Source of the DNA: Dalbergia cochinchinensis
Taxonomy: Eukaryota > Streptophyta > Magnoliopsida > Fabales > Fabaceae
DNA: 64,000 bases
NCBI GenBank assembly: GCA_031216125.1
Contig: CM062376.1
Location: forward strand, 54,480,719 to 54,544,718
Direction of reading: 5' to 3'
Part shown: positions 1 to 10,754 of the stretch, in pieces
How positions within the stretch are numbered: the stretch's first letter is position 1
How the letters are laid out: every line of letters starts with the position of its first letter
The notes under the pieces: generated by a model
What the model was told of the DNA's origin: nothing
What the model saw: the letters and a program-made list of their open reading frames with translations, nothing else
Database searches by the model: none
Translations under genes and position numbers: made by a program

Positions 1-2
1 AA

Positions 3-215
3 AAATCTCACTATTATTTTTTCTGGTGGTTGGATAATGATGATGACAACTATGTCTTGCCTTCTAAAATAGAACAAGGAAGACTTAGTGAAATGAAAAT
101 GAACATGCAAAAGGATTTAAGTAGGGTTGATAAGGAAATTAGATGTTTGAAAGGGGGTGTTGGTTTGATAGGAATTGTTGGTTATTTTTGTATTTTGAAG
201 TCCTGTACCATTTAA
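3..215 (+). pseudogene. C-terminal part of a GRF-type zinc-finger protein (partial at window edge)
   Basis: The open frame runs in from the window edge with no in-frame ATG before the conserved part. It begins HYYFFWWLD, which resembles the end of a GRF zinc finger, where plant proteins usually read C(G/N)(F/Y)F.W.D. An acidic stretch, a Lys/Glu-rich helix of about 35 residues that could form a coiled coil, and a hydrophobic C-terminal segment (GLIGIVGYFCI) follow. Finger, coil, then a terminal membrane-like helix is the usual layout of the short plant GRF proteins of the At4g04775 type, many of them carried by repeats. The zinc-binding cysteines lie outside the window. It may be the end of an intact small gene or a repeat fragment. 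Confidence 0.45.
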
Positions 216-1429
216 CTTGAAGATGTAGATGTACGTTCATTATGTAATGAACTATGTTTAAAAGCACTATTTGTTGAGTTTAGGTTTTATGCGTCATTTG
301 AACCATGTGCTTGTAAACTCTTGCATGGACCATGTAATCAAGCAATATGTAATTATTTTGAAATTTTGCCTTTGTAGTGTTACTAATTTTTTTAAGTAAA
401 ATTTATTATTGTTTTTCTGGAAAGAAAAACTGCCTGAAGATAATATTGTTGGACATATGTGAAAAAGGAGTAGTAAGGGAGTAGGATGCTTAGATTAGCA
501 TCATAAGTTATCCTTGTCTCATTCAATATATTACAAGTTTTCACTACATATGAAATTAGTTAATGACTCAAAGTTATTGACCAAATTAATAGAATTGGTA
601 AATTCAATTTGCATTTTGATTGAAAGGATTTGTGGCAAACTAGAGAAAAATTCAACTAATCCTTATTTAAAAATCAAAGAAACTGCAATTAATCTAATTT
701 ACAACAAACTCTCTAATTTATGGTGCCTTAGTTGTTTGTCTATTAGTTAAATTGTTAACAATAACATCCCTAGTACTATCCCAAAAAAAATCTTGAAGGA
801 AATATTGTGAAATTAATGGAAGGATAGTGGCTGGATGAATAAAATGGAATTATGTAGAATAGAAGCATAAGCAAATGCAAATGTTGTAGAGAAAGTGACT
901 AATCTTATGATGTAACTCAAATAAATGCAAATTGTGTGAAACTTTCTTGATTGAAAAAAATGAAAAATTTTGCAAACAAAGTGACCTAAAATGTTGTAAA
1001 TAGTACTACAAAACTTACTATATATTGAAGTACCCATGCATGAAAAAATGCTTGCAAAACCTGTTTTTTATGAAGCATCTATGAGTGCATTGCTTGTTAT
1101 CTAAATATAATCAATTAAGTACTATTCAATCTGAACAAAACTAATTCCAAGCCTCATGGCATCATAAGATTTTGAATATCAACATATTCCAAAAGACAAG
1201 TGCACTATTGAAAGCAATTGTGCAATATATAAAGATCTTTTCACAAAGAAAATTGCCATAACACATGTTCATCAACTCTTGTTCACCAACTTACAAAATG
1301 TACCCATAGTCATCACAAACAATAGTGGTCCAAGCGAATAAAAATGAAAAAATACTCCATAATTACATGAAGTACTATATTGCCATAACAGATGTTGTCA
1401 TTTCCTCTTTGGAAGGTTTAATCCTAGGG
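216..1429. other. AT-rich stretch, no gene recognised
   Basis: Only short chance frames with AT-driven composition are present. I see no recognisable protein motif, RNA gene or terminal inverted repeat. Confidence 0.5.
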
Positions 1430-2084
1430 TTGAAATAATCTTTATTAGAGAAATCTTAGGGATGAACTTGTTATCAACAGTGGAAGAAACAAATATTTCC
1501 TTACATCTGTGTAGTTAATAAATAGGGAGTACAAAAAATATTCCTGGCTGTAAAATAATTTAGCAAAAAGATTAAATAGATGACATAGCAATTTTTAACG
1601 TGGAAAAACCCCCAATTAAGGAGACAAAATCTCACGGGACCTAATCCAGCAAAAACTTTACATATATGTAAATGGAAATATACTTTGTCCTCCTAGTAGC
1701 ACTATAGAATCTTAGCAATCAACAAAATACTCACCTAATAGACACAATACAACCATATAAATCCATAATTTAGGTATCACAAAATAACCACCAGAGAAGG
1801 CAATAAAATCAATAGACTATACCAAAGTAATCATCTTAACATCGGGAATAACATACTGAAATTTCATTGGAAACTGAACTCGTTTACCAGTTTGATGATG
1901 AGGACACAGGACATTGCCTTTTTCCTCTTTTCCTTATGATGGCACACCCTATGTCTTTCGTTAAGTTATTTTTCATGCATAGTAATGTGATTTTCAAACA
2001 CTTCCTTTTCCTCTATGTCTTTCTTTCTTTTATTTTTATTTCTTTTAAATTATGGGTCCCATTTAGTGGAGAAGCCCGCCAACA
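1430..2084 (-). repeat. Probable 3' LTR of a decayed Ty1/copia element
   Basis: Read on the minus strand, this stretch starts TGTTGGCGGGC directly after a polypurine tract (2085-2099, GGGAAGGGGGAGATT), which is the usual junction into a 3' LTR. It follows the copia pol remnant at 2085-2830 on the same strand. A phrase common in plant LTRs lies near 1600-1650 (minus strand TTTTCCACGTTAAAAATTG). The far end of the LTR could not be fixed, so the left coordinate is approximate. Confidence 0.5.
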
Positions 2085-2830
2085 AATCTCCCCCTTCCCG
2101 ATTCAAGTGGGGGATATGTTGCTCTACCAAGCCTACCTTCTTTCTACAAGCAACAAACTTCACAACAGGTAAAGTTTTAATCACCATATCTGAACTATTA
2201 TTATTAGTATGGATCTTCTCCAATGAGATTAACTTCATCTATAGCGCTTCATGTATCCAATAATACCGCACCTCCATGTGCTTTGACCTGGAATGAAATG
2301 TTGGGGTCTTGATAAGATGGATAGAACTCGGGTTGTCACAAAATAATACGAACTTCTCTTGATCAAAGCCCAACTCTTCTAGGAATTTTTGCATCTACAA
2401 GAGTTCTTTTGAAGCTTCAGTAACAGTAATATACTAGGCCTCAATGGAAGACAATGCAACACATTTCTGGAGTCTGGACTACCATGATATAGCTCCCCTT
2501 ACAAAAGTCATCAAGTAACTAGAAATGGACTTCCTAGAATCAAAATCGCTGGCTATATTAGCATCTGTGTAGCCATTTAACACAGACTATCCACTATTAA
2601 AGCATAAACAAACTTTGCTAGTGTCCCAAAAATACTTAAACATCCATTTCACCAGCTTGCTAGTGTTCTTTATCAGAATTAGAGAGAAACCGACTAACAA
2701 CACCCATAGCATGAGCAATATCGGGTGTAATACATACCATAACATACTTCAAATTGCCAACTACAGACGCATATGGAATCCTTTTCATCTCTTCTTTTTC
2801 TTTCTCACTTGTAGGACATAGTGAATCAAA
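2085..2830 (-). pseudogene. Ty1/copia pol remnant: end of reverse transcriptase and RNase H
   Basis: The minus-strand translation, with several stops and frame changes, gives the end of a copia reverse transcriptase and its RNase H. PYASVVGNLKYVMVCITPDIAHAMG is readable in part near 2700-2790, followed by DFDSRKSISSYLMTF and the diagnostic SSIEAEY near 2440, then KELLWMQKFLEELGF and HSRSKHMEVRYYWI. In copia elements the Asp and Glu in such motifs help bind the RNase H metal ions. No gag, protease or integrase was found to the right. The neighbour there is a PIF/Harbinger ORF1 lacking its 5' part, so this copia fragment may have truncated it. Confidence 0.75.
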
Positions 2831-2870
2831 AGGTCAGAGAAGAAATTAACTCTTGAACGATGCCGGAATA

Positions 2871-3350
2871 TGCTCTGGAGGGAGCAAAAATAGATAGCCC
2901 AATCAACACACAATGGGGGTTCTAAGAGAACAAGGATAGGTGCTTCTAGATCATACACTTCCTCATCAAATCCAAAAACACTAGTAGGTAGGGATCTTGA
3001 TCATCCACAAGGAACCAAAAAATCCAAGAGGAATGGTAGCGGGAAATCGAAAGCCCTTGATAATGATGATGAAGACATTAATATGCTCAAATCTGTTATT
3101 ACTAAGAAACCATCTATCATAGAAAGACATGTGAATGCTAAGGAAATGGAATTAGCAAACAAGGAAAAGGAGAGGACATTTAAGGAAAGGATGATATCAG
3201 CCAAGGGAAAAGAGCTAAAAGATAAGGAAAAGGAAAGAGACATGGAAATATTTTATAAAGACACCTTAACAATGACTGACAAACAATGATCTATTCATGA
3301 GAAGATTGTAGAGAAAATTATAGCAACGTATTTTAGCTAAGTATTGATTA
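2871..3350 (+). pseudogene. PIF/Harbinger ORF1 remnant (NAM-associated-type C-terminal domain)
   Basis: The frame reads GGSKRTRIGASRSYTSSSNP, then RDLDHPQGTKKSKRNGSGKS, then a Lys/Glu-rich helix (KEMELANKEKERTFKERM and onward). It ends MTDKQ, an in-frame TGA at about 3287, and SIHEKIVEKIIATYFS. A basic 'R.G.KK.K' block, a charged helix and a short tail rich in His and Lys form the C-terminal half of the Myb/SANT-like ORF1 protein of PIF/Harbinger elements. In such elements it assists the transposase in DNA binding and nuclear import. The N-terminal Myb-like part is missing or unrecognisable. The same-strand transposase remnant lies about 500 bp downstream, the normal order for this superfamily. 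Confidence 0.65.
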
Positions 3351-3815
3351 TATTAGTAGAGTCAATATTTATTTAAAATTATGCAAAGTCATTAATTGTG
3401 TATTATATTTTTAATTAAGAGTTGATTGTGATAGTAGAACAAATGTTTGTTTCAATTATGTGATATTAATAGTAATTTATTATATTTTATAATTATAATT
3501 TTATCATCTAATTGTAAAAATCATTTAAGTTTATTCAAATATATAAATGTACTACTAGCCGTTGCAATACTAGCCATTATAAAACAAGCATTGTAAAACT
3601 AGTTGTTGCAAAAGTAACCATTCTAAAACTAACTGTTCTAAAATTAATCGTTGTAAAATTAGCTGTTGTAAGACTAGCTGTTGTATGCTGACTTATAAAT
3701 ACGGATCACCATTCTTTCATATTTTCTCATATTATCTTTCCTCTTCTTCCTACCAAAAGCCTTAAAGTCTAATATGACTCACTAGCTCCTTTCAACCACC
3801 ACTGAAATATCCATT

Positions 3816-5172
3816 AATACAAATGACCAGAAACTCTGACCCTTACAATAACATATCTTTTGATGATATGTTTAATGAAACTTTGTACAATGATTTAGAC
3901 TAACTCGATAACATGTCTTTGGATGATTGGATTGAAGAATTATTATTTGATGATTAAGGGGAACATTAATTACAAGAACTTATTCTGAAAAAAGTCTAGG
4001 CAAAGCTCATCCTACACTTCCCAGTAGATGGATAGATAGAGATCGTGAAGCAGGACATGAACATCTTTTTTGTGTCTAGTTTGCACCTAATCTGATGTAT
4101 CCTCCTGTGATATTCTATGAAAGGTTTCGAATGGGACAACTTGTCTTTCTTCGTACAGTGGATGCCCTCTCTAATGTTGATCCATATTTCTAGTAGAGAG
4201 TCGATGCTAAAGGTAGGAAAGGCTTATCCCCATTGCAAAAATGCACAGCTGCCATGCATATACTAGTGTATGGAGTATCAGCTGATGCAGTTGATAATTT
4301 TGTGTGGATGGGAAAAAGGACAGCAATTGAATGCTTAGAGAAGTTTTTCGAAGGCATTATCTTGGTTTGAGACTGCATACTTGCAAAAACCAAACTCAAA
4401 TGATGTACAACACTTGCTACAAATGGCGGAGGTTCGCGGCTTCCCTGGCATGATGGGTAGCATCAACTACATGCATTGGCAATGTAAAAACTATCCAAGA
4501 GCATGAAAAAGTATGTATATGAATGGCTATCGTGGGGTTGTAACCATAGTACTCGAAATTGTGGCTTCATCTGACCTTTGGATATGACATGTGTTTTTTG
4601 GAGTTGCCAATTCAAATAACGATATCAATGTGTTAGACCACTCACCAGTGTTTGATGAAATTTTGAACCGTTGTACTCCAGAGATAAATTATACTGTTAA
4701 TGGCACCAATTACACTATGGGTTACTATTTAACATATGGTATATATCCTGAGTGGGTAACATTCGTTAAAATAATCCTGCACCCACAAGGTGATAAGCAA
4801 AAGTTATTTGCACAATATCCTAAAGCACAACGAAAGATGTAGAGCAAACATTCAGAGTACTACAGGCTCGGTTTGTAATTATACGTGGCTTGGCACAATT
4901 TTGGGAGAAAAATAAGCTTGCGCGCATAATGAAAGACTACATAATATTGCACAATATGATTATTGAGGATGAGAGAGACATGTATGCAGGAAACTTTTCT
5001 AAACTTCCCTCTTATGATGATGTGGATAACGGTATATCACAATCAGAGTTAAGAGAGGAAAATTTTGCTCTATATGAAAGGTTTATCCAAATGAATGTTC
5101 AACTTCATGATAAGCAGAAATATTGACAACTAAAGATTGACTTGGTGGACTATATATGGCAATTTCATAATG
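3816..5172 (+). pseudogene. PIF/Harbinger transposase (DDE nuclease), inactivated
   Basis: Broken by several stops and frameshifts, but readable from end to end. An acidic N-terminus with SFDDMFNE and DDWIEELLFDD is followed by RWIDRDREAGHEHLF, FRMGQLVFLRTVDALS, GLSPLQKCTAAMHILVYGVSADAVD, GFPGMMGSINYMHWQC, GYRGVVTIVLEIVASSDLWI, NSNNDINVLDHSPVFDE, GYYLTYGIYPEWVTFVK, a readable VEQTFRVLQARFVIIRG and IMKDYIILHNMIIEDER. This is the plant PIF nuclease, which cuts and rejoins element ends at TTA or TAA sites. The first catalytic Asp, normally in GS(I/L)D.MHW, reads Asn. The second Asp (NDINVLD) and the Glu (VEQTF) remain. The C-terminal DLVDYIWQ tail is also present. The protein cannot be active. 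Confidence 0.85.
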
Positions 5173-5392
5173 CACGTCAAGTATAGTTTTTAGTAATATA
5201 ATATTTCAATTATGCATTGTTGTTGGTCATATTTTAATTACATGCATTGTTGTTGGTCATATTTTAATTAAATACATTGTTGTTGTTAATCATATAATAT
5301 TTTTATAATATATCAATGACTTGTTTTAGTTTTCATAATATTTGTTTGAATTGTTTACATTTTAACTTCAAATAAAATGTACATAATATTTA

Positions 5393-5934
5393 GAGTAAAT
5401 AACTCAGGTAGTCCCTCAAAATATTTTGCAAATTTATTTAGTCCCTCAGAAACTTAAACTAAACTCGTGGTCCGTCAAACTTTTAATAATATGACACATT
5501 AGTCCCTCTACATGTATGTGATTCTTTAAGCATTAATAGAATTGCACATTAACCTGCTAATATGATATTAAGTGATGTCTATACCATTTAAAGTGAAATA
5601 AAGTTTAAAATGACTCATTTTAGGGGTTAAAATTCACAAAATGAGTCATTTAAATCTCTATTATAAGTCATAAAATGATTCATTTTGTGCAGTTTTAGAC
5701 ACTAAAATGAGTGTAATATGTTTCGAAATAACTTCATTTAACTTGTTTCTAACGTTTTAATAACACGTCATCGTTATACTATGCCACACGTATAAGTTCA
5801 CTAACAAAAAACTAACAAAGGGATTAAGGTGTCCATCATTTTCAATCTTAAGAGACTACGAGATCAATTTATTTTTTGAAAGGATGAAATAGTCTGACGT
5901 AAAAATCTTTAGGGACCAAATAGGATATTCATTC
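5393..5934. mobile_element. Mutator-like MITE with 9-bp target-site duplication
   Basis: A 542-bp non-coding element has imperfect terminal inverted repeats: GAGTAAATAACTCAGGTAGT at the left, and GAATGAATATCCTATTTGGT as the reverse complement of the right end, both then continuing CCCT. It is flanked by an exact 9-bp direct repeat, TAATATTTA, at 5384-5392 and 5935-5943. A 9-bp duplication is typical of Mutator-like elements. No ORF was seen inside. Confidence 0.75.
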
Positions 5935-6089
5935 TAATATTTATCTACAATTTAATTTATTAAGAAATTATTCAAAATAAAAGATATTTGAAAATTTTAA
6001 TTTTATATTTTTTTATCAAAGCCAAAAATAAAATTGCATGATACAAAATATTAAAATAAAATATTTTATAATGATATTAATTTTTTTAA

Positions 6090-6255
6090 TTTACAAAAAC
6101 ATGTGGGACCTAAATAAGGAATCAAAGTTTATCTCTTCCATTAGAGAGGAGAGGGATACTTTTGATTCCTATTTGCTTTTTATAATACTGGGATAATGTG
6201 TCCTTGGTGGAGTCCAAAATGAGAACCAAAATACATCCCACCATTGAATATGCTC
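6090..6255 (+). repeat. Probable right terminal region of the PIF/Harbinger element
   Basis: The reverse complement of the segment end reads GAGCATATTCAATGGTGGGA. It resembles the GAGCATCTCCAATGG-type ends of plant PIF/Harbinger elements and is followed by TAA (6256-6258), a fitting 3-bp target. It lies downstream of the transposase remnant on the same strand. The matching left end was not found. Confidence 0.5.
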
Positions 6256-6321
6256 TAAATGAGAAGAATTAATCCAAAAAAGCAACAAGGAGAGCTCGTA
6301 GCACATAAGCATGAGAACTTA

Positions 6322-6968
6322 GACCATCTCCAACATAGTCTCTTGCTTCATGGGTTGTTGTGATGGGACCATCCCTTACATGGGACGTGTACCAGAAGGG
6401 ATGGACAACAAGGGCCCTGGCCCTTAAGAAAGGGACGTCCCTTGCTGGGACTGTTCATCAAAGAAATCGTTGCTCAATGGCTCAAATTTTTTTAAATGAT
6501 TATTTTATTTATATTTTATTCTATAAATACCAATGTGTTCTCAACTTTTTTTGATATTTCATTTCAATTCTTTCCAATACTATTCTACTATTTTAATTAC
6601 ACAAATTCTACTCTTCCATTACACAAATTTTACTCATTTTTTAGGGTAAAATGGACACAAATCAATTGAATTTAAATTTTCTCTCAATTACTTGTAAAAT
6701 TCTAACTGCTCTTAAAATCCAAATCAATTAATATATTAATTGTCAATTTAAAATTTTTTACTTTTAATTTAATTCAAAACAATAAATAATAGAAAAATAA
6801 TATCATTAAAAATGTGCAGAACCAAATGTGGGACTAAAGTTGAGACCTTCTATTGGAGCAAAAGATCCCAAGTCTAGTCCCTTCTTTACATCTATAACAT
6901 ATTGTAGATGTGGCAATTGGTGGGATCAAAGTGGGGATCTAACTTGGGATTCAATATTGGAGGTGCTC
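6322..6968. mobile_element. Tourist-like (PIF/Harbinger) MITE
   Basis: The element is 647 bp long and non-coding. Its ends match as inverted repeats: GACCATCTCCAACAT on the left and GAGCACCTCCAATAT as the reverse complement of the right end. It is flanked by the 3-bp direct repeat TTA at 6319-6321 and 6969-6971, the target preference of PIF/Harbinger transposases. The interior repeats GGGAC-type blocks near both ends. It lies just right of the PIF remnant and could once have been mobilised by a relative of it. Confidence 0.8.
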
Positions 6969-6971
6969 TTA

Positions 6972-9900
6972 TGAGAGAATTTAAGGAGTTTGAGTAATGG
7001 AGAAGAGAGAATCACTAGGAGAGAATATACAAAAAAAATGTATAGCAGGATAATTTTGTATATTTAGTAAAGTTTAAATAAAATCTATGTATTTTTAATT
7101 ATTTTCTTAATTTACATGAATTATTAAAATTGAAATATTATTTGAGGTCTGAGGACATATTAAATAGGAAAAATATTATTTTAATTTGTATTTTATGAAA
7201 CACTATTTTAATACACTCACATTTAATATCAGATAAAATATGAGATTTAACCTAAGTAGAGTTATTTAAAAATTAATAAATATATATCAATATTATATCA
7301 TATAAAATATGAATTAAAAATATTACTTATTAAATAGGCGAGTAAACCGTCCCGCTCAAATGGCGGTATGACGATTGCATGCTATAGAAGCTTTTCCATA
7401 CTCGCCCATCCGGACTTTCCATCAAATTTCAATGTGATCCACACCATACGTTCAAATCCCGTGCGCGGCAAAGCTGACAACGAAAAGACAATATATATTT
7501 ACAAAGTTACTAATAAAAAAATGTACGTTGCTAAAAAGTGAGAAGAAAACTTGAAAATATGTATTCAATCCGGTTTGATTTTTTTTTTTTAAAAAAGAGA
7601 TTAATTTTACATTGATAATACAAGAGAGTTCTATTCTACTACTTTTGTAAAAAAAAAAAATTATTCTATTATCTAAATTTTATATTTTTATTTATAAGAC
7701 TTTTAGTTAAATTAAATATTTTTATTAATATAATAATAAATGACTAAATATTTATATATAAAATTTATTATCATAGCAATACATATACTTTTTTTAAAAT
7801 TGTTTTATTTATATAAATAGGTCACTCTCATTTATCTAATATCATTTCCCATAAATAGTTATTAATTGCACTATCTTTAAAACATCCTTCACTTTATTTT
7901 AATATTTAATCTTTTATTTTCATCAGCCACTAGACCTGCACCCAGCCTATGTGGTATTTGGCTATTTGCAGAGAGGACAGGGTAGGCGTATGGATTGAGG
8001 AGGAATCAAGGATCCCTTTTCACCTTTTTTTTTTTTTCATTTGCAGTACATGTCTACAATATAATACAACACAATACAATACCATCAAAAAATGGAGAAG
8101 AGGTACAAGGGTTAGAGTTGTTAGTATGAATTAGAGTTGTTAGCATGACTCCTTATTCTTTCGATTATGTATAAAATAATAACACTACACTACTAACCAG
8201 CCATACCCACACAAAAGGAAGATGCATCGCTTCCAAGTACAGTGCCAGTTTATAGTTTACCAGCTGACAATTACGACAATTTTTGTAAGAAAATGAAATT
8301 AGCAATAAAATCACATTATGATCTACAAGCAACGAGCAAACACAGAAAAAGCCATGTCGAACCCATTTGATCTATTTAGATAAGAATTGCATATTCAGTT
8401 TTAACGAAGGCTGGAGATGATGAACGGGAGGATCTGGCACAAAATCAATAGCATCAATTTGAAGTTGTTCCACGACACCTGCACCTCTGTTTTCCATCAA
8501 ATTATCAGACAAGGAAAAACACAGTGATCATTGGGTACAAATGATCTTCCAAAGATGAGAATAGATGCGGTGTGAAAATATGGTGCGGTTGGGTGCACAT
8601 GATCTTCCTAAGATGAGAACAAACGGTGATAGTTCAAGCCCAAAGTGAAGAACATATGGTGATAGATGAGTTTAAAATCTGCTAAGGGTCTCTTAGAATT
8701 CTTAGTTAACTCCAAAAATAAAACGCCAAATATTAAAATAAGATCAATGATATTTTTGAGATAGTGCACCTGATAGCCATTAATAAGAACTGAAATAAAT
8801 GGAAGTGGCTATATGGCAACTTTGACAGTTGAAGGAGTATTAGTGCCTTTTAATAACGAGTGAATAATATTACTTTTTGAATTTATGAAGTTAAACTAAT
8901 TTTCTGTATTTTGACTTTTTGAAAAGGTAGTAAGTACTTTAATATTAATATTAATTACCAATTACTTTATAAAATATTTTTATGATTTAATTAATTTGCA
9001 TCTCTTTATAATTTTATTAAATTTTTAATTAGGTTTAAACAGTTTAAAAATTTGTAATGAAGTCTGTAGATTGAATTATTATAAAAAAATGAGATTGAAT
9101 AGAATATATGAGTGTATTATAAGAAAGAGTTGGCAATAGTTTTATATTAGACCTTTTTGGGACTTAATGAACTCATTTATGGTATATTAATAAAATAATA
9201 AAAGTCTAGTGTGATGAGTTTCAAAGATAATTTGACATGTTTTTTTGGATTTTAATTTTTAAGGAGTTCAAGTTAAATCATGAAGGTGACAATAAAAGAA
9301 ATTAAGAAAGATTTCAATTAATTTTCTGTTTTATTTTTAATAATAGTGGTTAGATTTAGGAATTTGATTATAGAGCTATATTCACAATGGGAATCCAATT
9401 TATAAATTTTGAAATTATATAAACTTAATTGAAAATTTGATGACACTAACATATTAAATAAACCTATTTTTACTCTAACATATGTGCACCCAAAAAGGAC
9501 TCTTTTTATAGACATATGTATTAAAAATTTAAGATGACTAAATGTAATAATTTTTTATTCGGAATTACTACTAAGAAATTATTGGATAATATATTATAGA
9601 GTATGAGCCATTTTTTATTTTGAATATTATTTTGGTACCTACAATAATTGTAAAGGTATCAATATCTATTATCAATGAGTGAATATTATAAACTTTTTGG
9701 ATTTTTTTGAAATAATTAAGTTGAAAAAATCACTTTTAAAAGAATTAATTTGTGTTTAATTTGAGTATATCAAAAGTAAATTTAAGAGAATTATTTTTAT
9801 TTGGATACGATAAAAAAATTATTTTTAATAAAATTACTTAAAAGGGTAAATAAAGAGTGAAAAGAAAGTGAAAAGTGAGTCAATAGGGACATAAAAGTAA

Positions 9901-10133
9901 ATTTATATTCCACTTTGACAAACACAAAATGAAAAGCATCATCAAAATTACTTCCACGGTCTGACAGAGTAAATATTAGCCAAACAACTCAAGTTGCTGT
10001 ACGGCTGTACCTTCTAATTTTCTGTTGAGAAGAATTAATTTTGACCACTCAACTACGAACCAAAAAACCGCTTACATGATGTCAATATTGTTGAATAAAT
10101 TGAGAATACCAAAACAAATACCCCACAATTTTT
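6972..10133. other. Intergenic AT-rich DNA without recognisable gene
   Basis: Homopolymer runs and AT-rich sequence dominate. There is a GC-richer island at 7330-7490, described in the findings, and a short tandem duplication at 8533-8620. No conserved protein motif was seen in any frame. Confidence 0.5.
8533..8620. repeat. Short tandem duplication
   Basis: A segment reading GGGTACAAATGATCTTCCAA then AGATGAGAA at 8533 recurs as GGGTGCACATGATCTTCCTA then AGATGAGAA at 8591. The offset is 58 bp and the copies differ at only a few positions. Confidence 0.6.
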
Positions 10134-10588
10134 AGCGTGTTTGATTCCGTGTCCGAGGACCCAGAATCATGTTAAGAAGCTGCCTACCATGATTTGCTAG
10201 AAATTTTTTTCGTTTGGCTATCAACTCTCAAAATCATTTATGCTCTCAAACCCCAGTTGAAGTAGAAGTAACTAGGAGTTTCTTTCCCGCTGCAGTTTTC
10301 ACGATTAGCATTTAAGAATATTTTAATATCATTAAATTTCAATTTTATCCCTGAATAAAGATAATTTCAATGAAGTGTTATAAAATTTATGTCCTTTTTT
10401 ATAATTTTACAGTTAAAAATGATTTTAATTATTACTATACAAACAATATTAATTTTTTCAAAATCAATTCTCAAATCAAATTCTGAAATATAAAATAGTT
10501 ACTATAAAATTAATTCTTATAAAATCAATTCTAATATAATTAATTCTATTTAGAATCAATTCTACAATTATAAAATCAAACACACACT
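10134..10588. mobile_element. MITE-like element (GTGTTTGATT ends)
   Basis: The left end reads AGCGTGTTTGATTCC. The reverse complement of the right end reads AGTGTGTGTTTGATTTT. The inner right half is rich in the repeated phrase ATTAATTCT/AATCAATTCT. It is non-coding, about 455 bp long, and a clear target duplication was not found. The ends resemble the common 'GTTTGATT' MITEs of dicots. Confidence 0.5.
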
Positions 10589-10754
10589 TTGTTTTTGAAA
10601 AATTGAAAAGGGGCTGTACAATCGCAAGGTAGAAAGCAAGGTAGAAGCGCACATAATCCTGCCCAAAATAGTACCCCACAAACATATTACATAAATATTT
10701 TAAAGTTTTTATCTAGTATTTTTTGAAAATTATTCTTCAAAGAATAGTTAAAGT

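Noticed and set aside
1867..2263. Hydrophobic open frames near 1867-2263 as a membrane protein gene
   Set aside because: They lie in the copia LTR and PPT region. The hydrophobicity comes from T-rich sequence.
7338..7490. Functional tRNA gene
   Set aside because: The box-A-like and box-B-like motifs are too far apart, and no cloverleaf can be drawn with the GTTCAAATC in the right place.
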